A stretch of 64,000 nucleotides of DNA from positions 34,028-98,027 of the forward strand of contig CANCHK010000002.1 in NCBI GenBank assembly GCA_947377865.1. Reading direction: 5' to 3'. Positions 18,978 to 27,872 of the stretch are shown piece after piece. The position numbers were made by a program, and so were the translations under genes. Source of the DNA: Opitutia bacterium. Lineage in GTDB: Bacteria; Verrucomicrobiota; Verrucomicrobiia; Opitutales; UBA953. Under the pieces are notes generated by a model. The model saw only the letters and a program-made list of their open reading frames with translations. It had not been told where the DNA came from and made no database searches. How positions within the stretch are numbered: position 1 is the first letter of the stretch; each line of letters begins with the position of its first letter.

Positions 18978-20362
18978 GGGGGCAAAGGCTGAGTGGAAAG
19001 CCTGAGATTATGCGCTGCAAAAATCGATAGCCAGCAAAGCCCGCCGACCGAAGACGGTGAAAGGATGCAAGACTCGCCGGTGTTGATTACTAGAAAAGAA
19101 ACCAAGGCGGCGATGGAGACGTAGCTACCTTTTCGCCGCCATTGCGAAATCAGGGCCCAAAGCATGGAAAGGAAGAGTGTCGTCCCGACTATGCCGACCT
19201 CTTCAAGCAGCATCGTGATGAAGAAGCATTTCTCAATCGAGGTTGACTCCGACGTGAGGCCGAAACCCGCCGCACCATGTTCGGTGTAATCCGAAGGCAC
19301 CTGAAAACCGTTGCCGAATAACGGGTTGGCCAAGAAACCGTCCCAAGAAGCGGCAATGATTTTGTCGCGACCGCTCAGGTTAAACCCTTCCCCAGATTCA
19401 CCTGACTTAAAGATGAAGGCCTTCGCCTCATTCATGGCGAATATCGAACAGATACAGACAGCCAGAAAAAGCCAGGCAATGACGATGGTTACGCGCGACT
19501 TCACCGTCGGGCTAACCGCATGCTTTCGGAAAAAATAGAGGGCACATGAACTGCTGGCTATCGCCGCCAGCAGCCCGGTACGACTCGAGGAGAGAGCAAT
19601 TAGGCACAGCGAGGCGATAAAAGCGCCTATGCCAAACCTGGACGCCAGCCCGTTTTTATGGATGTAAGCATAGAGCATGAGCGGCAAGTTGACCGCCAGA
19701 ATCGCCGCCAATAGCTGCGGGTGATTCATGATGCCGGAGAATTTGCCTTCGGCCTCCCGCCCTGCGTTGGGATCGAGCACGAAGGCGTACCCGATATAAG
19801 GGATGAAAAGATAGCAGAAGAGCGAGAGGAACGCGATCGCGCCGATAGCCCCCAGGGCCACGCTGGGGAAACTCGGCGAAGGCCGAGCCGTCAGGAGCAG
19901 GCCTCCGATGAATAGCCCACAGAACAGTATTTTGGCTTCGGAAATACCAACGTAAATCGAATACCTGTACGAACTGATCGAAGCGACAAGGATGAATAAT
20001 CCAAACCAAAAAGTCGCGTGTTTGTATTCGAAATTGGCGGACTGAGCGCGGCAATATACGATGACAATCGATAACAAAATCAGAATCCGAACGATAAGGA
20101 CGATGTCGGGTATAGACCCCAGACTAAAAAAATAACTGAAACTTAAGGATATCAAGAGGCATAGTATCAGTCCGAAAAAATCCGGGGAGCGACTCAGCAT
20201 CAACGTGGCGATGACCGTGAGCGGCAGAAAAAAGATAGAATAGTACGAAAATGCCATCGCCGTAATCAATACCGATAACAACACGGCGACAGCCAGGCAC
20301 CTTCGTCCTAGATGGTAGTCGGAGTGACTTTCCACTACCTGCCTGGATGGATTGCGCATCAT
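18974..20362 (-). CDS. O-antigen ligase/polymerase family membrane protein (first copy)
   Basis: A 462-residue protein with about ten to twelve membrane helices and a large periplasmic loop. GIMNHPQLLAAILAVNLPL and SGRDKIIAASWDGFLANPLF, with GNGF, are typical of the Wzy_C/WaaL superfamily. It joins repeat units (Wzy) or ligates the finished chain (WaaL); sequence alone cannot separate these. It starts with two consecutive Met codons, and either may be used. A second, unrelated-looking member is at 34893-36557. Confidence 0.85.
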   Translation of the reverse strand: MMRNPSRQVVESHSDYHLGRRCLAVAVLLSVLITAMAFSYYSIFFLPLTVIATLMLSRSPDFFGLILCLLISLSFSYFFSLGSIPDIVLIVRILILLSIVIVYCRAQSANFEYKHATFWFGLFILVASISSYRYSIYVGISEAKILFCGLFIGGLLLTARPSPSFPSVALGAIGAIAFLSLFCYLFIPYIGYAFVLDPNAGREAEGKFSGIMNHPQLLAAILAVNLPLMLYAYIHKNGLASRFGIGAFIASLCLIALSSSRTGLLAAIASSSCALYFFRKHAVSPTVKSRVTIVIAWLFLAVCICSIFAMNEAKAFIFKSGESGEGFNLSGRDKIIAASWDGFLANPLFGNGFQVPSDYTEHGAAGFGLTSESTSIEKCFFITMLLEEVGIVGTTLFLSMLWALISQWRRKGSYVSIAALVSFLVINTGESCILSPSSVGGLCWLSIFAAHNLRLSTQPLPP

Positions 20363-20371
20363 ATGGCTGGA

Positions 20372-21724
20372 TTACCTGTGGGTCCGTTTCTTTATCCGGA
20401 TTTTTTTCATTCTTTCCCCGCTGACGCGACTGACGAAATTAACCCGCGTGGGCACTTTATGTCGAGCCAGTTTAGCCCTGCAGATCGTCCTGATTCTCGC
20501 GCGCAGGCTCTCGAAGTCCGGATTACCAGCCGCCACGATGTCGACGGCAACGGTTTGGCCTGTAAGTGCGTGGCTTTCTCCGAAAGCCCTGCATTCGGTG
20601 ACGCCGTCGATATCGAGAATGACAGATTCGACTTCCTGGGGTATAAGTTTTTCACCGCAGACATTGATCGTCTCCCCGACCCGTCCGGAAATCCGCAACG
20701 TGCTGTTTGGCCCAGATTCGACCTTGTCACCCGTGCGGAACCAACCATCTGCCATGAAATTCTCGTTAGTGGAATTAAGATAGCCCCCGATTTGCGTCCG
20801 ACTCTTAAGCCATAACTCATCGTCGACGACTTTCCATTTTAGGTCATGGTCGGAGAAACGGAAAAAAGTCGAGTCTGGTTCAGGGCTCTCCGTGCGAGCT
20901 ATGCCCGTCTCACTGGTGCCGAAAGTCTGGATAAATCGAACATAGGGGAACGCTTGTCGTAAGCGCCTGAGGAGCGCTTCCGGCATCGGCTCGGTGCCGT
21001 AGGTGATTATCTTAAGCGAAGTGAGATCACGGGATTGGAGTTCACCGGAAGCGAGCAACAGGTTCAAGAAAGTCGGCGAAGCCGGAAGCACGCCTACACG
21101 ATGTTCTGCCATCGCCGTGACGACTGATTGTACAGACCGATTTTCCGGAACGACCAGCACCGCCCCCGATGCCAGTGCCCCGAGCAAAGTATTGATGCCT
21201 CCGATATGATCAAAGCCTAGGAGTGCCAGGAGAGGTAAACGGCTTGGATGACGCGTCTCATAAGTAGCCAGCAAGGTGCTGAAATCCTGGACCATTGCCT
21301 TGGGCGTCCCGCTGGTGCCGCTGGAGAAAAGCACCAATCCGGCAGAACCCTGCGCACGCAGCTGCTCAAAGAGCGGGTGCGCCGACGGCTCGTCGACGCG
21401 CGGCAGGAGCTCCCAGGTGACATCGCCCGTCGCGACAATCCATTGGGCATTGATGAGCGCCAACTTGGCTGGGTGCTCGGCGGTATTACCCGCAAGCGGC
21501 GCGACGAAATGGCCCGCTTCGGCCAAGGCAATGAGCCAAGCGGTCGAAGCAGGGCCATGTTCTCCGATGAGCCCAAAAGCTGTCGGGCGATCGAGCTTCA
21601 GCTGCGCCAGCGTGCGCCTGGCCTTGCCGACAAGTTCGCCAAGTTGCCCATAACTCACGACGCCCCAAGTTCCAGCCAAGGCTGGCTTGGCGGAATAAGC
21701 GGTGATGCGGGTGAGGAGGGACAT
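20372..21724 (-). CDS. AMP-dependent acyl-CoA/acyl-ACP synthetase
   Basis: An ANL-superfamily enzyme of 450 residues. LVLFSSGTSGTPKAMVQDF is the AMP-binding P-loop, FGTSETG the A5 motif, and DGWFRTGDK the A7 motif. The C-terminal catalytic lysine region follows (GERMKKIRIKK). It activates a carboxylate with ATP, and the acceptor could be one of the two ACPs in the locus. ATG 21724 is chosen because the 14 upstream codons fall within repeat R1, present before five other starts. It ends 9 bp before the O-antigen ligase-like gene. Confidence 0.88.
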   Translation of the reverse strand: MSLLTRITAYSAKPALAGTWGVVSYGQLGELVGKARRTLAQLKLDRPTAFGLIGEHGPASTAWLIALAEAGHFVAPLAGNTAEHPAKLALINAQWIVATGDVTWELLPRVDEPSAHPLFEQLRAQGSAGLVLFSSGTSGTPKAMVQDFSTLLATYETRHPSRLPLLALLGFDHIGGINTLLGALASGAVLVVPENRSVQSVVTAMAEHRVGVLPASPTFLNLLLASGELQSRDLTSLKIITYGTEPMPEALLRRLRQAFPYVRFIQTFGTSETGIARTESPEPDSTFFRFSDHDLKWKVVDDELWLKSRTQIGGYLNSTNENFMADGWFRTGDKVESGPNSTLRISGRVGETINVCGEKLIPQEVESVILDIDGVTECRAFGESHALTGQTVAVDIVAAGNPDFESLRARIRTICRAKLARHKVPTRVNFVSRVSGERMKKIRIKKRTHR

Positions 21725-21770
21725 TGAATTTAAAGGGGGCAAGCTGGCACGTGGGTCCGTGGACAAGGGG
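21725..21770 (-). promoter_or_regulatory. R1 start-adjacent element, acyl-AMP ligase
   Basis: This is a repeated 5' leader element. In the direction of transcription it reads CCCCTTGTCCACGGACC, then CACGTGCCAGCTTGCCCCC, then an A+T-rich spacer that ends at the ATG. Five other copies end at the start codons at 22740, 26346, 27825, 31980 and 38995. It contains no Shine-Dalgarno site. Its function is unknown; a translational or transcriptional control element is inferred. Confidence 0.7.
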
Positions 21771-22050
21771 CGCGCGCTAGAGGCTTAGTTGACCAGAGGC
21801 TCGGAGGCTCAGACTAAAGATGAATTGATCAGTTGACCAGTTGGCCGGAGTAGAACGAGAGGTTCAGAGAGAGGCGGGCGGCAGGGACGTGATCTCTATC
21901 GCGTCTTTCTTCGGTCGTGACGGATGCGATGTCATCGCATCCCTACCGGTTGAGCGGGCCGCTCAACTCTTCCCGTTGCATGCTCTGGTCAACTGAGCCT
22001 CTGGGCCTCCGAGCCTCTCGTTTTGCATCCGTGGTCAACGGATCAACACT
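21725..22050. repeat. Intergenic mosaic A (R1-R2-R3-R4-R2'-R3')
   Basis: No gene is visible. The order is R1 (21727-21770), R2 (21780-21813, GACCAGAGGCTCGGAGG), R3 (21825-21849) and about 70 bp of unassigned sequence. Then come R4, a perfect 21-bp palindrome with stem GGATGCGATG at 21922-21942, a small hairpin TTGAGC-GGGCC-GCTCAA (21949-21965), R2 inverted (21983-22018) and R3 inverted, reaching the SDR stop. The R2 and R3 pairs make the gap self-complementary overall. Confidence 0.75.
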
Positions 22051-22740
22051 TCACGTCACCGTGCCTAAATACTCCACGCTTCCGGACTCAATATCCGGAG
22101 CGGAGATTCGGGAGACGATGAATTCGACGGCTTCGATCATCGTCGTGCCTTGGGGGCGGCCGATAGCATTATTGATTTTAGCTAATGCAGCCTTAGGAAC
22201 TGCGCGGGTTAGCCGGGTGTCAACCGGGCCGAGCCCGAGAGCGATGACCCTGACACCCTGCGCAGACAGCTCTTTAGCGGCGACCTTCGTGAGCGCTTCG
22301 ACCGCGGCCTTGCTCGCCACGTAGGCGGCCTCTCCTTCGAGCGAGAGCGGAACGGCAACTGTGGTGAGGTTGATGACGAGACCACCACGCTGGCGGACCA
22401 TCACCTTGCCGACGGCCTGCAGACAATGGAAGCTCCCGAGGTAGTTAACGCGCATGAGCGTCTCGGCAACTGAGCCCGGCGTAAGTAGCATAGCGTTCAA
22501 GGCGGCTGAACCGGCATTGTTCATCAAGACATCGATGCGCCCAGCGGCGGCAACCGCGGCAACCGCCGCACGCACGGCCGACTCATCGGTGACATCGACG
22601 GCATGGGCATGGAAACGCTCATGAACCAGCGGCTGGGGTCCGCGGGCAAATCCGTGAACAATCCACCCGTCGGCCAGCAGGCGCTCGGATAAGGCCCGGC
22701 CAAGCCCTTGGGAAGTACCGGTGATGAGAGCGATGGGCAT
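22051..22740 (-). CDS. Short-chain dehydrogenase/reductase
   Basis: A 229-residue classical SDR with ITGTSQGLGRAL at 6-17, MNNAG at 73-77, Tyr140 and Lys144. The usual catalytic Ser position reads INLTTVAV, so a Thr may take its place. It acts on an unknown carbonyl. ATG 22740 fits the family; upstream codons are R1 repeat sequence. It lies alone between repeat gaps A and B but in the same direction as the locus. It could reduce a sugar or an acyl intermediate. Confidence 0.88.
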   Translation of the reverse strand: MPIALITGTSQGLGRALSERLLADGWIVHGFARGPQPLVHERFHAHAVDVTDESAVRAAVAAVAAAGRIDVLMNNAGSAALNAMLLTPGSVAETLMRVNYLGSFHCLQAVGKVMVRQRGGLVINLTTVAVPLSLEGEAAYVASKAAVEALTKVAAKELSAQGVRVIALGLGPVDTRLTRAVPKAALAKINNAIGRPQGTTMIEAVEFIVSRISAPDIESGSVEYLGTVT

Positions 22741-22786
22741 TTTTAGTTTAGGGGATAAGCTGGCACGGGGGCACGGGGACAAGGGG
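22741..22786 (-). promoter_or_regulatory. R1 start-adjacent element, SDR
   Basis: This R1 copy ends four bases before ATG 22740. It differs from the consensus by changes in the two CACGTG blocks (CCCGTG here), so the internal palindrome is weakened. CCCCTTGTCC and GTGCCAGCTT are kept. Position relative to the ATG is conserved within a few bases among copies. Confidence 0.7.
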
Positions 22787-23173
22787 AGATGAAGTTGATC
22801 GGTTGATCGGTTGGCTAGTTGGCCGGGCGGGAACACTAGCTGGCAGGTTGACAAGTGGACCAGTGGACAAGGGAGCCGGTGGCTTAACTCAAAGGGAAAC
22901 CGGAGACCGGATAATTGGCTGGGGGCCTATTAGGTAGGGCGGGCTCTCCGAGCCCGTCGAGCGGACGGTTCGGAGAACCGTCTCTATCCACTACAGCCGC
23001 GAGAGGCTGGAGCCGGCTGCCGATGGCTGAACGGCTGACTCCCGAAAGGCCGATGCCCTGGTGGCCGTCACCTGTCACCCTAAAGAATAATGCCGCAGCA
23101 TACTATCCGGTTTCCGGTCTCCCCTTGAGCGATACATCTCTCTGGCCAACCAGCCAACCAATCAACGGGTCAA
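22741..23173. repeat. Intergenic mosaic B (R1-R3-R5-R6-R7-R8-R6'-R3')
   Basis: No gene is visible. The order is R1, R3 (22793-22826), R5 (22836-22874), R6 (22886-22925, GGGAAACCGGAGACCGG), R7 double hairpin (22933-22989), R8 (22995-23082), R6 inverted (23107-23130) and R3 inverted (23141-23173, ending at the ACP stop). R3 forms the outer inverted pair and R6 the inner pair around R7 and R8. Confidence 0.8.
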
Positions 23174-23470
23174 CTACCTGCTGGTCACTTCCACGATATA
23201 CTCTGCGAGCAGATCAACGCGACGGAAGGGAGAGGTGAGGCGGCTCATGGCCTTCTCGTCGGCCAAGGTAACGGTCTTGCCGGTGGCGATCCGGATATCT
23301 TCCTCAAGGTCGGCAATCAGCGTGACAAGGCCGATGCTATCCAGCGCCGCCGTTTCGCCGAAAAGGCGAGTCTGCCCATCGGCCTGCTCCAAGGCAGGCT
23401 TGCCGAGTTCACGGCCGAGGGCCGCTAGGCGACGCAGGACGAGCGCCAAAGATTGTTCAGATGAAATCAT
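23174..23470 (-). CDS. Acyl carrier protein-like (second copy)
   Basis: A 98-residue helical protein with the phosphopantetheine site Ser45 in AALDSIGLVTLIADLEEDI. It is longer than the ACP at 16553 and more like the carriers found next to HAD and ligase genes in glycan or lipopeptide loci. It overlaps the HAD gene start region by 4 bp, so the two are co-translated. The pair could transfer an acyl or hydroxyacyl group to a sugar. The acyl-AMP ligase two genes downstream may load it. Confidence 0.85.
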   Translation of the reverse strand: MISSEQSLALVLRRLAALGRELGKPALEQADGQTRLFGETAALDSIGLVTLIADLEEDIRIATGKTVTLADEKAMSRLTSPFRRVDLLAEYIVEVTSR

Positions 23471-24129
23471 GCTATGATGGACGCCGCCGCCGACAGGTCG
23501 TCGACTTCATGGTGGGCAGCCCCGTTGACCGGTGCGAGTGCGTCCCTATGGATGCCGTCAGATCGACGGACGCAAACTGTGTTCCAGCCCAAGGCACGTG
23601 GTGCGATAAAATCCTTGGCGCGATTATCTCCGATATAAACGTAACTTTCCCCCGGGAAAGTCTTCATGATTAACTCATAGGCCCGAGCAGCAGGCTTCCA
23701 ATACTTTCGGCCAAGCTCTTCCGTGAAAATCACCGGGTTGAACCATTCTCCAACTCCAAGGGCTTCGGCTTTAAGCTTTTGGGTGGGTAAATATCCATCA
23801 GAAATAATCGCTAACGGATATCGGGCGTACAGGTCTTTTACCAACCCGAGGGCATCCGGATACCATTCAAGACAATCTGGGCGATGATTCCGATAGGTTG
23901 TCAGGAATAGATCAAGGTCTTCGGCCGTCGGAGCCGGTCGATTCATCGACGCGATTGCCGTCTGAAATAGCTTAGTCCTGTGCCCCGAATTAAAAAGACG
24001 GTGCAATTCCATGGCGAACCCGGCCATGCCTAGGCGGGCTTCACCCAGTTCACCTACAGCCTGCAGGGCCGAAAGCGCATAAGCAGACTCCGGGTAGAGC
24101 GTGTCATCTAAGTCAAAAACGACGACCAT
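23467..24129 (-). CDS. HAD-family hydrolase
   Basis: A 220-residue HAD phosphatase with DLDDT motif I (Asp6 nucleophile, Asp8), IISDG motif II, the KP segment of motif III and YIGDNRAKDF motif IV. A helical cap lies between motifs I and II. The substrate is unknown; in this position a phosphosugar or an ACP-linked phospho-intermediate is possible. It lies 3 bp after the ATP-grasp gene and overlaps the ACP by 4 bp, forming a three-gene cassette. Confidence 0.87.
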   Translation of the reverse strand: MVVVFDLDDTLYPESAYALSALQAVGELGEARLGMAGFAMELHRLFNSGHRTKLFQTAIASMNRPAPTAEDLDLFLTTYRNHRPDCLEWYPDALGLVKDLYARYPLAIISDGYLPTQKLKAEALGVGEWFNPVIFTEELGRKYWKPAARAYELIMKTFPGESYVYIGDNRAKDFIAPRALGWNTVCVRRSDGIHRDALAPVNGAAHHEVDDLSAAASIIA

Positions 24130-24132
24130 TGC

Positions 24133-25101
24133 TTAAGATTGGCCTGAAGGCGAAAAAATGGCGCAGTCATAACGTAACATGAGTACACCGTCCTGCCAAT
24201 AATCGCTGGCGGTCGTAGGGAGTCCCGCCGCCTCTTCAAGCAACCATTGCGTGAAAACTGCCCCGGCCTGATGGGAAAGAGGATATCCTCCGCCGAAACG
24301 CGCGTTAATCTCGAAAACACAGATCATGCCGTCCGGTCGCACTATTGCCTGAAAGCAAAGCGGGCCTCGTGCTCCGTCCAGAAGTGCTGCTATTTGCTGG
24401 GCGACTATCAAAAGCTGGGGCTGGCGGCAGGTTCGCCCTTTGGATACCTCGCCCGCCCGGACTTGGATTCTTTCATGCGGCACGGCGGTGATACATTTAC
24501 CCGCATGGTCAAAAAACATATTAACGGTAAACTCCTGGCCAGTCCATTTTTCTTGAACCACATACCGGTCCGCAGCCAATTTTCGCAGTTCGTCGGCTCC
24601 CGTGGCGAAGACAATACCTGCCGATGAACTTCCATTCAGCGGCTTAGCAATCAAGGGGCCTTTCAGGATGTCGGGGGCCTTTAGATAATCCGCAAGCCGG
24701 GCGGACTTGGGGGCGGGAACGCCGGCGGCGATGAGTTGCTGTGCCGTGGCCAGCTTGTCGCCAGCCAAGGCAACTGTTGCCTCATTAGAAATCACAACTG
24801 TCGTGCCGATTCCCTCAAAGCGAGCGGAGGCCCGGCTGAGGGGAGCTAATTCCGGATCAATCGTTGGCACGAGTAGCTTCACCTTCTCCCTAATACATAG
24901 CTCAATCAGGGCATCCACATAAGCGGCGTCACCGCACGCCGGCACCTTATAAGCCGCGTCAGCAGACTGACACGCTGAACTCATTTCGGGGTCCATATCG
25001 GCCGCCAAAATACGGAGCGGCAGATTAAGCTTAGATGCCGATTGACGAAAGCATTGTAGCAATTGATTTCGCCGTCCTGCCGAGGTAATAAGGATGTTCA
25101 T
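24133..25101 (-). CDS. ATP-grasp ligase, carbamoyl-phosphate-synthase/PylC-like
   Basis: A 322-residue enzyme. An N-terminal Rossmann-like part (ILITSAGRRNQLLQ) precedes the ATP-grasp fold. ATP-binding residues are in LIAKPLNGSSSAG and VVQEKWTGQEFTVN, and the Mg-binding end is FEINARFGGGYPLSH. Such stand-alone enzymes couple a carboxylate to an amine via an acyl phosphate. With the adjacent HAD and ACP it forms a cassette that may attach an amino acid or similar group to the glycan. The gap to the upstream GT4 gene is 27 bp. Confidence 0.85.
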   Translation of the reverse strand: MNILITSAGRRNQLLQCFRQSASKLNLPLRILAADMDPEMSSACQSADAAYKVPACGDAAYVDALIELCIREKVKLLVPTIDPELAPLSRASARFEGIGTTVVISNEATVALAGDKLATAQQLIAAGVPAPKSARLADYLKAPDILKGPLIAKPLNGSSSAGIVFATGADELRKLAADRYVVQEKWTGQEFTVNMFFDHAGKCITAVPHERIQVRAGEVSKGRTCRQPQLLIVAQQIAALLDGARGPLCFQAIVRPDGMICVFEINARFGGGYPLSHQAGAVFTQWLLEEAAGLPTTASDYWQDGVLMLRYDCAIFSPSGQS

Positions 25102-25128
25102 TCGTTGATGTATTTACGGACTAAATTA

Positions 25129-26346
25129 TTAACGTGCGACCTGCTCCAGCGCTTCGGAAAAACTTTCCGCCAGCCGATTCCGACTAAACCGGTCTTCGGC
25201 CAAGCGACGGGCGTTCGCCCCCTGCCGTTCGCACATGCCAGTGTCGCCGGCAAGTTTTTGCAACGCATCGGCAAAAACTGCTGGCTCGTCGGGCGGAACC
25301 GCGAGACCGGCTTGATTTTCGATGATCAAATCGGCCAACCAGCCAGGATAGTTATTGATGATCGGAATGCCCGCGGCCGCATAATCAAAGAACTTGTTCG
25401 GGGACGTACCGTAATAAAAGGCGGGGACATTTTTTAGCACCATCAAGCCGCAATCGAGAGAGGCGGTGATCGCGCCGAGCTCCGCCTTGGGCACCGGCGG
25501 GAAAAAGAGGCAGTTGGTTAGCCCCGCTTCTGCAGCGCGAGCGGCCAGTCGTTCCTTTTCCTTGCCGTCACCGATGAAAACCAACTTCACGCGCTGGTCG
25601 CCTCGACGCTTGAGCTCCTGGGCGACGTCGAGCAACGCGTCGAGTCCGTTGGCAACGCCATGGGCCCCGGTGAAGCCGGCGACGAAATCGTCTGGCCCGA
25701 TACCCGGCAGCGAGATTCGTGTGCGGCGGGACGGATGGAAGAGGTCGAGGTCGCAGCCGTTGGGAATCATCGCAATCGGCAGGCTAGCCGAGGCGCGGGA
25801 GCGGATGCCTTCGACGATGCCGGGAGAAAGTCCCACGCACGCGTCGGCCGAGCGGTAACCGAGAAATTCCAACAGCGACATCCCGCCAAGCACGAATGGA
25901 TTCCGAAGGCCAAGCGCACGCGGCAACTCAGGCCAAAGGTCGCGGACCTCGAAGACAAACGGCTTCCCGCGAAACCACTTGGCAGCGAGGCCGGGAATGA
26001 CTGCGGTGATCGGCGTTGAAGTCGCGAAGACCAGGTCGTAGTCGAGCCCCAGAGCGAGGCGCACGGAACGGAGGGCGAAACGTAGGAATACCCACCCGCG
26101 GCGGAGCAACGAATCCCGATTGGAATAGGGAAGCGGGAGCGAGATGACGTCGATTCCGTCGACCTGTCCGCGATGCCAGTCATGGGCGCCGACATAAGGA
26201 AGCTCCAGCCCGCTCTGCTTATGCGCACCGCAGACGACCGTCACCTGATGCCCGCGCGCGATCAACGCCCGCGCGAACTCATAGGAACGCGTGCCCGATG
26301 AACCCTGAGGGGTTGCAAAATGCTGATGGAAATAAAGGAGGCGCAA
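25129..26346 (-). CDS. Glycosyltransferase family 4, WbuB-like
   Basis: A GT-B enzyme of 405 residues starting LLYFHQHFATPQGSSGTRSY, the opening of WbuB/WcaI-type transferases. GFTGAHGVANGLD starts the C-terminal domain. The family often transfers FucNAc or a related residue. The start codon is TTG, because the R1 element ends TAATTTAG just where other copies run into ATG, and residue 1 aligns with the family start. The donor is not determined. Confidence 0.88.
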   Translation of the reverse strand: MRLLYFHQHFATPQGSSGTRSYEFARALIARGHQVTVVCGAHKQSGLELPYVGAHDWHRGQVDGIDVISLPLPYSNRDSLLRRGWVFLRFALRSVRLALGLDYDLVFATSTPITAVIPGLAAKWFRGKPFVFEVRDLWPELPRALGLRNPFVLGGMSLLEFLGYRSADACVGLSPGIVEGIRSRASASLPIAMIPNGCDLDLFHPSRRTRISLPGIGPDDFVAGFTGAHGVANGLDALLDVAQELKRRGDQRVKLVFIGDGKEKERLAARAAEAGLTNCLFFPPVPKAELGAITASLDCGLMVLKNVPAFYYGTSPNKFFDYAAAGIPIINNYPGWLADLIIENQAGLAVPPDEPAVFADALQKLAGDTGMCERQGANARRLAEDRFSRNRLAESFSEALEQVAR

Positions 26347-26390
26347 CTAATTTAGGGGGCAAGCTGGCACGTGGGCACGTGGACAAGGGG
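26347..26390 (-). promoter_or_regulatory. R1 start-adjacent element, GT4
   Basis: This copy has the consensus CCCCTTGTCCACGTG, then CCCACGTGCCAGCTTG, then CCCCCTAAATTAG, and abuts the TTG start. The two CACGTG blocks are each palindromic and can pair with each other. It is unusual in being joined to a TTG rather than an ATG codon. Confidence 0.7.
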
Positions 26391-26676
26391 AGAGGCTGGG
26401 TTGATCAGTTGATTGGTTGGCCAGCTGGCCAGAGGGGGACACTAGCTGGCAGGTTGACAAGTTGACCAGTGGGCAAGGGAGGCAGCGGGCTTAACTCAAG
26501 GGAAACCGGAGGATTGGCCGGGGATTGGTAGGGCGGGCTCTCCGAGCCCGCCGAACGGACGGTTCAGAGAACCGTCCCTACCCGTTGTGTCCCTTGCCAA
26601 CTTGCCAACCGATCAACGAATCAACTAGCGATGCATCTCTCTGGTCAACCGAGCCTCTGGGCCTCCGGCCCTCTAC
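26347..26676. repeat. Intergenic mosaic C (R1-R3-R5-R6-R7-R5'/R3'-R2')
   Basis: No gene is visible. The order is R1, R3 (26401-26434), R5 (26443-26481), a shortened R6 (26493-26520), R7 (26527-26582), inverted R5/R3 (26590-26627) and inverted R2 (26637-26673), which ends four bases before the wecB stop. In R7 the second hairpin loop is AGA instead of GGA; its nine stem pairs are intact. Confidence 0.78.
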
Positions 26677-27825
26677 TTACTGCACCGCCGCCTCCATGAC
26701 CCGCGCAATGCGGGCGGAAGCAGTACCATCTCCGTAAGGATTGCGAAGCTGGGAGCGACGGGAGTATTCGGCCGGATCAGTAAGCAATCGCGAAGCAGCT
26801 GCGACAATGCGGGCCGCATCGGTGCCGACCAGTTCGCTCGTGCCGGCGGCAAGTCCTTCGGGTCGCTCAGTATTATCCCGCATGACGAGCACCGGCTTGC
26901 CGAGCGAAGGGGCTTCCTCCTGCACGCCACCGGAGTCCGTGAGCACGAAGGTCGAACGATCCATCAGCCAGACGAAATCCTCATAAGCGGCCGGGGCAGC
27001 GAGCGCGATGCGCGGGTGGCCGCCGAGCAGGCGTCGCACGGGCTCCTGTACCCGCGGGTTTAAGTGGACAGGATAAAGAACGCCAAGATCTGGATGTGCA
27101 TCAACGAGGTGACGGATGCCGATGCAAAGATTTTCGAAGCCTGGGCCAAAGGATTCGCGACGATGTCCGGTAACGAGAATCCAGCGCGACTTCGGCGCGG
27201 AGAGATGCGAGGCGATGAAAGCCGGCGGGATGCCAAGGCGGGCACCGAGCGCGGCGGCTTCAAGGCCGCCAATGTGAGCCCGGGTGGCAAGGAGTGCATC
27301 GATGACGGTATTGCCCGTGACATGACAATGTACTGCCGGGATGCCTTCGCGGAGAAGGTTGGCCTTGGCCTGTTCCGTGGGGCAGAAATGCCAGCGCGCT
27401 AGGGTGGACGTCACCCGCCGGTTCATCTCCTCAGGAAAGGGTGAACTCAGATCGTCGGTCCGCAGTCCAGCCTCAACGTGCGCGACCGGGATTCCCGCAT
27501 AGAAGGCGGCAAGGGCGGAGCCTAGCACTGTGGTGGTGTCGCCCTGCACAATGATTGCCGAAGGCTTGGCTTCGGCGAGCCATGCGGACATACCCGTGAT
27601 CACCCGGCTCGTCAACTCCGGCAAAGACTGTCCAGGCGTCATCAGCCCAAGGTCGATATCCGGCTTAAGCCCGAACGATCCTAACGCTTGATTAAGCAGT
27701 TCGCGATGCTGCCCGGTCGAAACCAAGAGCGGACGCACCTTGCCCGCACGACGCAACTCAGCGACCACCGGCGCAAGCTTGATGCACTCGGGGCGTGTGC
27801 CAACGATAAGAGCGAGGGAAGGCAT
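26677..27825 (-). CDS. wecB: UDP-N-acetylglucosamine 2-epimerase (non-hydrolysing)
   Basis: This 382-residue enzyme makes UDP-ManNAc from UDP-GlcNAc. It has VGTRPECIKLAPV at the N-terminus, GDTTTVLG, HVEAGLRT with the catalytic acid, and TDSGGVQEEAPSLG for UDP binding. ATG 27825 restores the family N-terminus; the 14 codons above it are R1 repeat. It works with wecC (30757-31980) to give UDP-ManNAcA, although the two are separated by the heparinase-like gene. It lies between repeat gaps C and D. Confidence 0.95.
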   Translation of the reverse strand: MPSLALIVGTRPECIKLAPVVAELRRAGKVRPLLVSTGQHRELLNQALGSFGLKPDIDLGLMTPGQSLPELTSRVITGMSAWLAEAKPSAIIVQGDTTTVLGSALAAFYAGIPVAHVEAGLRTDDLSSPFPEEMNRRVTSTLARWHFCPTEQAKANLLREGIPAVHCHVTGNTVIDALLATRAHIGGLEAAALGARLGIPPAFIASHLSAPKSRWILVTGHRRESFGPGFENLCIGIRHLVDAHPDLGVLYPVHLNPRVQEPVRRLLGGHPRIALAAPAAYEDFVWLMDRSTFVLTDSGGVQEEAPSLGKPVLVMRDNTERPEGLAAGTSELVGTDAARIVAAASRLLTDPAEYSRRSQLRNPYGDGTASARIARVMEAAVQ

Positions 27826-27872
27826 TTTTATTTTAGGGGGCAGGCTGGCACGTGGGCACGTGGGCAAGGGGG
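27826..27872 (-). promoter_or_regulatory. R1 start-adjacent element, wecB
   Basis: This copy reads CCCCCCTTGCCCACGTG, then CCCACGTGCCAGCCTG, then CCCCCTAAAATAAAA, directly before the ATG. Both CACGTG blocks are intact. The A+T-rich spacer between the C-run and ATG is 9-10 bases, as in the other copies. Confidence 0.7.

Noticed and set aside
25129..26346. Frameshift or missing start for the GT4 gene
   Set aside because: TTG in the R1-fused position aligns exactly with the family N-terminus, so an unusual start codon explains it.
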